From the NCBI GenBank assembly GCA_001781555.1, contig MFLP01000010.1, forward strand, positions 7,981 to 41,519: a stretch of DNA of 33,539 nucleotides, given 5' to 3'. The position numbers and the translations under genes are program-made. Numbering within the stretch: the stretch's first letter is position 1; each line of letters opens with the position of its first letter. The DNA comes from Candidatus Kaiserbacteria bacterium RIFCSPHIGHO2_12_FULL_53_13 (GTDB lineage: Bacteria; Patescibacteriota; Minisyncoccia; Phycocordibacterales; UBA2100). The notes under the pieces are model-generated. The model was not told where the DNA came from. It did no database searches and saw nothing but the letters and a program-made list of their open reading frames with translations. Shown piece after piece: positions 27,554 to 33,539 of this stretch.

Positions 27554-27652
27554 GCGAATATATGTCTCTGCGGGTACGGGGTTTCGCTGGCTCGCGAACC
27601 CCTGAAGTCTCGCCCCGTCGGGCTCCGAACCCCCGCATAGACATATATCCGC
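27554..27652. repeat. 99-nt structured inverted repeat
   Basis: Arms GCGaATATATGTCTcTGCGGG and the matching CCCGCAtAGACATATATcCGC give 19 pairs with two symmetric mismatches (lower case), enclosing 57 nt. Inside, GGGGTT and AACCCC and a CGCCCCG..CGGGCTCCG stretch can form further stems. It lies 11 nt after the 44-residue gene. It may be a terminator-like end, a small RNA or a repeat element. Confidence 0.65.
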
Positions 27653-27816
27653 TCGCTTAAATTGGAGAGAGAAATACTTTAAGAATTGGTTATTTTAGGA
27701 TTCCTGCCTCGGTTAGTTTCTCTGTAATCCTACGAATACCGCTAATTATAGTCATAAAATAAAGTTCTGCATCTGCAGGGAGTGTTATAATCGTGTCTTT
27801 AAACCAACTTAAGCGA

Positions 27817-27876
27817 AAAGGCCTTGTGGTTTTTAACGGTTTGAGCCACTCTTCCGTTAAAAACCACAAGGCCTTT
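27817..27876 (-). repeat. Long perfect hairpin element, copy 2 (3' of lepA)
   Basis: A 23-bp perfect stem (AAAGGCCTTGTGG... with ...CCACAAGGCCTTT) and a 14-nt loop, beginning 10 nt after the lepA stop. Flanks on the minus strand are CTCAAAG and TCGCTTAAGTTGG, nearly identical to copy 1. The loop TTTGAGCCACTCTT is in the opposite orientation to copy 1's loop relative to the flanks. Confidence 0.85.
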
Positions 27877-27886
27877 GAGCGACCCT

Positions 27887-29677
27887 TTAACTCTCACGTA
27901 TCACTTTAATAAACACCTCATGCGGAATATCAACTTTCCCGCGCGCAAGCATTTTCTTCTTGCCTCGTTTCTGCTTTTCAAGAAGTTTCATCTTGCGCGT
28001 TATATCACCGCCATAGAGATATCCGGTCACATCCTTACGCAATGCCGAGACACGACGCGCAGCGATGATGCGTCCCATTGATTTCGCCTGTATCTTCAAG
28101 ACGAAGAGCTGGCGCGGCAGAAGTTTCTCTAGTTTCTCCACCATCGCCTCCGCCTCGTGCTGGACGCGGCGGCGGCTTACGATGCGCGCGAAGGCGGGCA
28201 CCGGCTCCTCCGCGACCAGAACATCCAAACGTACTACGTCCGCATCGCGAAATCCGATAAGTTCGTATGATAGAGAGGCGAATCCGGATGAGATGCTTTT
28301 CAATTTGTCAAAAAATCCACGCATAAGCTCCCGCAAGGGCATGTCGGCAGTAAGCTTCATCTTGCCGTCGGGCAGAGTCTCGGTCTCTCCAACTGTAGCT
28401 TCGTGTTCGTAGAGCAACTGCGCAACGCCGCCTAAAACCGCCGGGGGTGCAATTACGAATATCTTTGCCCACAATTCCCTAACCCTCTTTGCGGTCCCGT
28501 CATCGGGAAACCGCGCAGGTGAATAGACTTCTTCGCGCACGCCGTTCATGTGCGTAACTTCGTACACGGTGGTCGGCATCGTAACGACGAGGTTGAGAGT
28601 GAATTCGCGCCGCAGGCGCTCGATGATTATCTCCAGATGGAGCATTCCCAAAAATCCGCACCGGAAACCCTTTCCCATAATTCCAGATGATTCTTCTTCG
28701 TACGAAAGAGACGAGTCGGAAAGGCGCAAACGCTCGAGCGACTGGCGCAGGAGGACCAGGTCATCCTGGCTTTCCGGATATACGCTCGCCCACACAACCG
28801 GCGTGGGCTTGAAAAACCCCGGAAGCGCCGGAGCCGGATTGCGAAGAGATACGACCGTATCGCCCACGGACGCAATGCCCGGCTTTTTTATGCCCGTCAC
28901 GATATAGCCGATTTCCCCATCGGACAATACATCGCACGGCGATTCTTGAGGCATAAGCCAGCCTACTTCAAGCGCGATAAAGTCGGCATCCGCCGCGCAC
29001 AGGCGAAGTGAATCGCCTTTCTTTACCCGCCCCCCGAATATGCGCGCGTAAATTATGACACCTCTGTGATCCGAGTACCCAAAATCGAAAACCAGCGCCT
29101 GTACGCGCTCATCCGTCTCTTTAGGCGGAGGTATGCGTTCAACAATTGCATCGAGTACCGCTCCTACGCCCTCTCCGGTCTTTCCCGAAGCCGGCAATAC
29201 ATCGGATTCGGGGCATCCGAGGAGCAAGGCAAGTTCGCTTGTTATGTCACCCACTCTGGCGTTCGGCGCGTCGATCTTTGAAACGACCGGGACGATCACG
29301 AGTCCCAAGCTTTTAGCGACCGCGAGTACGGAAAGCGTCTGCGCTTCCACTCCCTGTGTTGCGTCAACCAGAAGCACTACGCCCTCGACCGCGGTGAGGG
29401 CGCGGGATACCTCATAAGAAAAATCTACATGACCCGGCGTATCTATCAAGTTGATTATGTATTCCGTTCTTCGGGTAGAGTGTCGCCAATGCATCCGCAC
29501 GGGCTGCATTTTGATAGTAATGCCGCGCTCGCGTTCAAGTTCCATGCGGTCAAGCACCTGCTCCTGCATGTGCCGGGGCGGAATGGTGCCGGTAAGTTCG
29601 AGCATGCGGTCGGCCAGGGTGGATTTCCCATGATCGATATGGGCGATGATGCTGAAATTTCTGATCGTATCAGACAT
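27887..29677 (-). CDS. lepA: Elongation factor 4 (LepA)
   Basis: 596 residues, normal length. A ribosome-bound GTPase linked to back-translocation and 30S maturation. G1 is AHIDHGKST, G2 lies in RERGITIKM, and G3 is LIDTPGHVDF. G4 is VSKIDAPNA, where the consensus NKxD Asn is Ser, which is unusual. Domain II follows, then EF-G-like domains III and V, and the LepA-specific C-terminus with KIQAKSMGRIIAARRVSALRKDVTGYLYGGD, ending KRMRARGKVDIP-like (here KKMLARGKVDIPHEVF). It follows murJ by 18 nt with no Shine-Dalgarno, and hairpin copy 2 lies just after its stop. Confidence 0.97.
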   Translation of the reverse strand: MSDTIRNFSIIAHIDHGKSTLADRMLELTGTIPPRHMQEQVLDRMELERERGITIKMQPVRMHWRHSTRRTEYIINLIDTPGHVDFSYEVSRALTAVEGVVLLVDATQGVEAQTLSVLAVAKSLGLVIVPVVSKIDAPNARVGDITSELALLLGCPESDVLPASGKTGEGVGAVLDAIVERIPPPKETDERVQALVFDFGYSDHRGVIIYARIFGGRVKKGDSLRLCAADADFIALEVGWLMPQESPCDVLSDGEIGYIVTGIKKPGIASVGDTVVSLRNPAPALPGFFKPTPVVWASVYPESQDDLVLLRQSLERLRLSDSSLSYEEESSGIMGKGFRCGFLGMLHLEIIIERLRREFTLNLVVTMPTTVYEVTHMNGVREEVYSPARFPDDGTAKRVRELWAKIFVIAPPAVLGGVAQLLYEHEATVGETETLPDGKMKLTADMPLRELMRGFFDKLKSISSGFASLSYELIGFRDADVVRLDVLVAEEPVPAFARIVSRRRVQHEAEAMVEKLEKLLPRQLFVLKIQAKSMGRIIAARRVSALRKDVTGYLYGGDITRKMKLLEKQKRGKKKMLARGKVDIPHEVFIKVIRES

Positions 29678-29695
29678 GATGGTATGCGGCGTCTT

Positions 29696-31399
29696 CTACA
29701 GTTCGGTATCTTCCTCCGCGGAAGCGGCAAGTGTCACCTCGCCTGCCGGACGCACGGGCTTGCGCCAGAGCCGCGCACGCAACGCCCCTACCGTTTCGAT
29801 GTATTCGGGGTTCCTGAGGAGCGCATACGCGAACCCTGCCACTATAAGCCCGGAGACGCCCGCCGCAAACCCGCGCGTGAAGACGGAGAGCAGAGTGGAA
29901 GCGAACGTGATCGGGCTCATGAGCGCGAGCATTGAGTAGGCAGCTACGCCTCCCGAGAACGCCGCGACGAGAGCTTGCGCGAGTGAGCGCCTTATCTTAG
30001 CGAAGAAACCCGGGAATGTGCGCTCGAAATTGAGAGCGAGGATGAAAGTTCCCGCTATAGTGGCGGTCGCATACGCGAACGGAAGAGCGAGCACGATGCT
30101 GCCCGGGATGTCTTCGACGCGCAGGAGAGACTGTATGAAAAAAAGGACAGAAGTGTTCTGGAAAACATGTATGAATATCTGTCCCAAGCCGATGGTCCCG
30201 AGAGCGATGCCGCCGGAAATGACGAACGGAATGAAGGTGCGGCCGGCCGCGTAGTAACCGCGAACAAGAAGAAGCATGAGCCCCTGGCTCGCGAGCGCGA
30301 GGGAGAGTACCGCGAGAGCGGCGGCCGTGAGGCGCGTATCAGTCCAGTCGAATGCGCCGCTTCCGAGAACCGTCCGCACGATGTGCGCGCGCAGGACGAT
30401 GACAAGAACCGTCGCTGGCAAGGACCAGAAGAGCACGTGCCGGGCCGCCGTCGCGATGTGGCCGATGAACTCGGCCCGTCTGCCGTTCGAGAGCGCAAGA
30501 GCGAGCGTCGGGAACGCGGCGACGGAGTATGACGCGCCTATTATCGCAAGCGGCACCGCCTGTAGATTGTAAGCGAACATGAATACGGCGATTGAGCCGG
30601 TCGCGAGTGTCGCGGCGAGCACGGTGAGGCCGATGAACGCGAATTGACTCATCGAGAGCGCGAGTGCGCGCGGCACCGACATCGCCGCAGTGCGAATAAG
30701 CGCGCGCGGCACCGAGAGCCGCGGAATCCTCCTGAAGAATCCGTCCCGCATGATGGATGGCAACTGTATGCCGGCATGAAGCACGGCGCCCACGACGACT
30801 CCCCATGCGAGCCCAGTGATGCCCCAGAGAGGATAGAACGCCACGATGCCGATGATAATGCCGATATTGTAGAGCAAAGGAGAGACCGCGTAGAGCGCGT
30901 AACGATTACGCGTCTGCGTTATCGCCGCAAAGATATTCGAGAATCCGAGCAAGACCGGCTGAAGGAGCATAATGCGCGTAAGAGCGACGAGCGTCGGCAA
31001 GAGTCCGGCTTCGGCGAATTGCGGGTAGAGCGCGCCGAGGATGCGCGGAGCGAGGAATGCCGCAAGTGTGCCGACGAAAACGGCAAGAATGGAAAATCCG
31101 ACGAAGACCGTGTCTATGTAATCTTTCTGCTCGGCGCTATCGCGGCGCGAAAGCTCCGGAATGAGCATGTAGACGGACACGAGCGCACCGAGGCACACGA
31201 AAATGAGGTCTGGTATCCGGAATGCGGCATAGTAGATATCGAGCTCGGTGCCCGCACCGAACTCGTGCGCGAGAAGCCGGTCGCGCAAGAGAGCGAGCAG
31301 AGACGAAAGCATCGCGCATACGGCGAGCACATATACTGCCGCATGAAGTCCACGCACCTCGGAAGAAAGAAACCGAAGTCCCTCATTAATCTTCGGCAT
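29696..31399 (-). CDS. murJ: Lipid II flippase MurJ (MviN family)
   Basis: 567 residues with about 14 membrane segments, a member of the MOP exporter superfamily that flips lipid II during peptidoglycan synthesis. The N-terminus SLLALLRDRLLAHEFGAGTELDIYYAAFRIPDL matches MurJ TM1, with the conserved Arg-Asp and the A.F..P motif. PLLYNIGIIIG, LAWGVVVGAVLHAGIQLP and SYSVAAFPTLALAL are further family blocks. A charged C-terminal tail after the last helix (RNPEYIETVGALRARLWRKP) is cytoplasmic. It lies between the O-antigen-ligase-like gene (6-nt gap) and lepA, implying an envelope operon. Long plus-strand ORFs here are shadows. Confidence 0.94.
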   Translation of the reverse strand: MPKINEGLRFLSSEVRGLHAAVYVLAVCAMLSSLLALLRDRLLAHEFGAGTELDIYYAAFRIPDLIFVCLGALVSVYMLIPELSRRDSAEQKDYIDTVFVGFSILAVFVGTLAAFLAPRILGALYPQFAEAGLLPTLVALTRIMLLQPVLLGFSNIFAAITQTRNRYALYAVSPLLYNIGIIIGIVAFYPLWGITGLAWGVVVGAVLHAGIQLPSIMRDGFFRRIPRLSVPRALIRTAAMSVPRALALSMSQFAFIGLTVLAATLATGSIAVFMFAYNLQAVPLAIIGASYSVAAFPTLALALSNGRRAEFIGHIATAARHVLFWSLPATVLVIVLRAHIVRTVLGSGAFDWTDTRLTAAALAVLSLALASQGLMLLLVRGYYAAGRTFIPFVISGGIALGTIGLGQIFIHVFQNTSVLFFIQSLLRVEDIPGSIVLALPFAYATATIAGTFILALNFERTFPGFFAKIRRSLAQALVAAFSGGVAAYSMLALMSPITFASTLLSVFTRGFAAGVSGLIVAGFAYALLRNPEYIETVGALRARLWRKPVRPAGEVTLAASAEEDTEL

Positions 31400-31405
31400 A
31401 TGTAG

Positions 31406-33538
31406 CTATTTTCGAGTCGGTATTTTTTCAGAAGACTCTTCCGGAAATAGCGGCTTCCCGGCGCGGAGATCTTCAAGGAACCGAACTATTGTCTGTTGCC
31501 CGGGATCCAACTTGTTTAGTTCTGTGAATGCCTGAAGTGCCTCTTGCGTCATGCCCTGCCTGTAATATGAAAGGCCAAGCACATAGATAGCATTGGCATA
31601 TTGCGGTTCTAGCGAAATGGCTTGCTTCAGCGCCGTCACTGCATCGGTGTAATCCTCGCCGCCGTACGCGATAATGCCCAGGTTGTACCAGGCGAGAGGG
31701 TCTTCCTGCGCGTATTGCGCGGCCTGTGCCGCCACCGGTATCGCATTCTTGAAATCGCTCTTTGAAGCATATATCTGCGATGCCAAGTAATAAGCGGGGG
31801 CGAAATCCGCCTTAAGCTGGACCGCGGAAGCCAGATTCCTGAGTGCCGCATCAGAATTGTTCAGCAAGAGTTCAAGCTGTGCCAATTGCAGGAACGGCAA
31901 AGGGTTCGATGGAGATGCAGCTTGTGCGCGTGAATAGGCAGAGCGCGCATTCGCATATGCGCCCTCTACGTTCGCACCAGCCAAATTGCTATAGAGAGAC
32001 GCCAGAGCAAGCCAGTTCTGATAGTCATTGCTGTTGATAGATACGGCGTTCAGGGCGTATTCTATGGTCTGCGAGATCTTCGTCTGCAGAAGAACTCGTG
32101 ATTCCTCATTTTCCGGATCGGCGTCAGCGATCATTTTCTGCAATTGCAAGAGACCGAGTTCGACAGCAGCACGTTGAGCACGGTCACTCTCCGGTGAAAT
32201 ACGTGCGGATGCAAGCACGAGCTCGGAGGCCTGTGCTATATCTCCCGAATCGTTATATAACAAGATCCCGCGATTAAGAATTGCGTCCGAAGCCAGTACG
32301 CGGCCCATGCCAAACCCAGTGTAGACAACGATAAAACCGAAAACAAGGATAACGAGCGTGCGTGCCGGTCCCGCCAATCTCCCCGACCTGACGCTCCATG
32401 TTTGCGTGGTAATGAGCCCGATACATCCGGCAAGCGCTATCAGGAGCCCGAGAGAAAGGAACGGGATAATGCTTAGAGCCGGACCCGGCACATACAGCAC
32501 AAAGAAGCCGAACAAAAATACTGTCGCAAGAGCGAGCGGTTCAACGACGCTCCCGTACATCGAGAGAGGCGGAGAGGCGGAAGAAGATCTGCCGAAAAGA
32601 ATCGCCCATGTAATCCACAAAAGTGCGGCAAAAAGCGCCAGCCAAGCCAAAATGCCAGCAATTCCCACGGTGATGAATGATGTTGGTATCAAGCCGATAC
32701 CTGTGCTGAAATCTGTATTCCAAAACGGCGTGGTGTTGATATCAGCCGGCTTATACAAGCCCCACTCATGAGTAAACGTGTTCGGTCCAGCTCCAAAAAA
32801 AAGTGTAGCAGGACGCACGAGCACTTGCTGGCCTACCTGGAACGTCCCCTGCCACGACGGACGAACCTCAAGGCTCGAAATGCGCACTGCCGATGGAAGG
32901 GCATTGTTGACAAAACTACCGAAGAAAACGAAGAGAGCGGACAGGAGAATAAGAGCTACCCACAGCGCATTGCGGCGTAATGACGAGAAAATGGTTTCGT
33001 TTAGGCGATTGCTTTTAATTAAGCGATGGATGAGGAAGACGAGAGAAATACTGCCGACCGCTATCCAAACATCGAAAAAATTAAGGACAACGAGCAAAAG
33101 AAGGGACACGGCGGCAAGACCAGCAAAAAGATAGCCCCATACCCCTTCCCCTGCCGGACTTTTTACAAGCGCGGTCCCGAGAAATGCTAAGAAACCCAGA
33201 AGTATCGCGAGGTCGTGCCAACTTCCGAAAAGATTTCCCGTTTGCCACGTCAATGCACCCGCGAACGAAAGCGCCGTCGGAAAGAATAAGTGCAAAACCA
33301 GCAGAACTACGAGAACAAGACTTCCCAGAAAAAACGCGCGGAGCGCGTCAATGCTTCGCAGAGGATTCTCCGAGAACGCGAGTGAAGAAAGCGCGAGCGC
33401 GGAAAACCAGATGCATGCCGCTGCAAGAGTGTCCTGCTCGACGCCAGTACCGAAAAGCGACAATGATGTCGCTCCCGTTATGAGGGTGGAGACCAGATAT
33501 GCAAGCGGCAAAAGGGTGCCAGCGACGAGAATAAAGCG
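31406..33538 (-). CDS. O-antigen ligase/polymerase-like membrane protein with TPR domain (5' end off window)
   Basis: At least 710 residues. The frame is open through the right edge (codons for RFILVAGTL precede the TTG at 33511 chosen by the ORF track), so the start lies outside. The N-terminal part has about 10-12 membrane helices with the Wzy_C/WaaL-like stretch FGAGPNTFTHEWGLYKP on a periplasmic loop, then further helices to VLVILVFGFIVVYTGFGMG. The C-terminal third is a tetratricopeptide domain: repeats such as NPLPFLQLAQLELLLNNSDAA, FAPAYYLASQIYASKSDFKNA, DPLAWYNLGIIAYGGEDYTDA and YANAIYVLGLSYYRQGMTQEA. Such fusions are thought to polymerise or ligate surface glycans, with TPRs binding partners. 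It is upstream of murJ. Confidence 0.85.
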   Translation of the reverse strand, partial: RFILVAGTLLPLAYLVSTLITGATSLSLFGTGVEQDTLAAACIWFSALALSSLAFSENPLRSIDALRAFFLGSLVLVVLLVLHLFFPTALSFAGALTWQTGNLFGSWHDLAILLGFLAFLGTALVKSPAGEGVWGYLFAGLAAVSLLLLVVLNFFDVWIAVGSISLVFLIHRLIKSNRLNETIFSSLRRNALWVALILLSALFVFFGSFVNNALPSAVRISSLEVRPSWQGTFQVGQQVLVRPATLFFGAGPNTFTHEWGLYKPADINTTPFWNTDFSTGIGLIPTSFITVGIAGILAWLALFAALLWITWAILFGRSSSASPPLSMYGSVVEPLALATVFLFGFFVLYVPGPALSIIPFLSLGLLIALAGCIGLITTQTWSVRSGRLAGPARTLVILVFGFIVVYTGFGMGRVLASDAILNRGILLYNDSGDIAQASELVLASARISPESDRAQRAAVELGLLQLQKMIADADPENEESRVLLQTKISQTIEYALNAVSINSNDYQNWLALASLYSNLAGANVEGAYANARSAYSRAQAASPSNPLPFLQLAQLELLLNNSDAALRNLASAVQLKADFAPAYYLASQIYASKSDFKNAIPVAAQAAQYAQEDPLAWYNLGIIAYGGEDYTDAVTALKQAISLEPQYANAIYVLGLSYYRQGMTQEALQAFTELNKLDPGQQTIVRFLEDLRAGKPLFPEESSEKIPTRK

Positions 33539-33539
33539 T

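Larger units (their letters stand above)
27543..27886. other. Gene-poor 344-bp interval with structured repeats
   Basis: It contains a 99-nt interrupted inverted repeat (27554-27652), a minus-strand frame ending at TAA 27690-27692 whose translation (ITLPADAELYFMTIIS then GIRRITEKLTEAGILK) reads like protein but has no good start, a plus-strand TATAAT at 27786-27791, and hairpin copy 2 (27817-27876). No confident gene is present. Confidence 0.6.

Noticed and set aside
30644-31405. 253-residue plus-strand ORF opposite murJ
   Set aside because: Highly charged, repetitive Arg/Glu/Asp translation typical of the antisense frame of a hydrophobic membrane protein.
1-33539. CRISPR array, prophage, integrase or insertion sequence
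   Set aside because: No regularly spaced repeats, no Cas, integrase or transposase motifs in any plausible reading frame.

Overview
The window looks like a chromosomal segment of a Candidate Phyla Radiation (Patescibacteria, probably Parcubacteria-type) bacterium. This is inferred from gene style and content, not from a marker-gene tree. Supporting signs are compact genes with tiny gaps, many starts with no Shine-Dalgarno but a -10 box 6-7 nt upstream, a YerC/TrpR-like regulator, an FtsB-like gene beside a tiny membrane protein, MurJ and O-antigen-ligase/TPR genes, and GC-rich palindromic intergenic repeats. The genetic code appears standard: TGA, TAG and TAA all end genes here, so there is no UGA recoding.

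Layout. (1) 1-2037, plus: the 3' end of a phosphomannomutase-like HAD protein, then an ABC-2 exporter pair. (2) 2042-11065, minus: a nucleotide operon read right to left, folA-purL-purQ-HAD-purE-purM-purC-purB. purL carries an in-frame amber codon that splits it into two ORFs. (3) 11182-11343, minus: a 53-residue membrane protein missed by the ORF track, with a strong Shine-Dalgarno and a terminator. (4) 11438-18827, plus: a CYTH protein, dcd, thyA, glyA, a DedA membrane protein, a second phosphomannomutase-like HAD, an FAD-linked oxidase and an FMN reductase. With folA these hold the thymidylate cycle (dCTP deamination, dUMP methylation, methylene-folate supply, dihydrofolate reduction). (5) 18820-22063: an envelope redox pair (DsbB and a membrane-anchored thioredoxin), a divergent heavy-metal P1B ATPase with a TPCP motif, and a SET-domain protein. 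(6) 22206-25560: hisS, a DEDDy nuclease, and a two-gene minus-strand unit of a YerC/TrpR-like regulator followed by hisG. (7) 25626-27886: tRNA-Phe, tRNA-Arg(CCT), tRNA-Gly(CCC), glutaredoxin, FtsB-like and two small membrane proteins, with a dense set of hairpins and repeats. (8) 27887-33539, minus: an O-antigen-ligase/TPR protein (running off the right edge), murJ and lepA.

Most interesting signals. The regulator/hisG unit has two palindromes on its promoter, four consecutive His codons near the 3' end of the regulator gene, and a GC-rich terminator-like hairpin before hisG. This fits a histidine attenuator built into the tail of a regulator gene. Two long hairpins downstream of the ftsB-like gene and lepA have perfect stems that differ by six compensated positions, while their loops are inverted relative to their flanks. 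Ten genes show the same leaderless promoter geometry. purL is broken by a single TAG in a conserved stretch. No CRISPR array, prophage or insertion sequence was seen.
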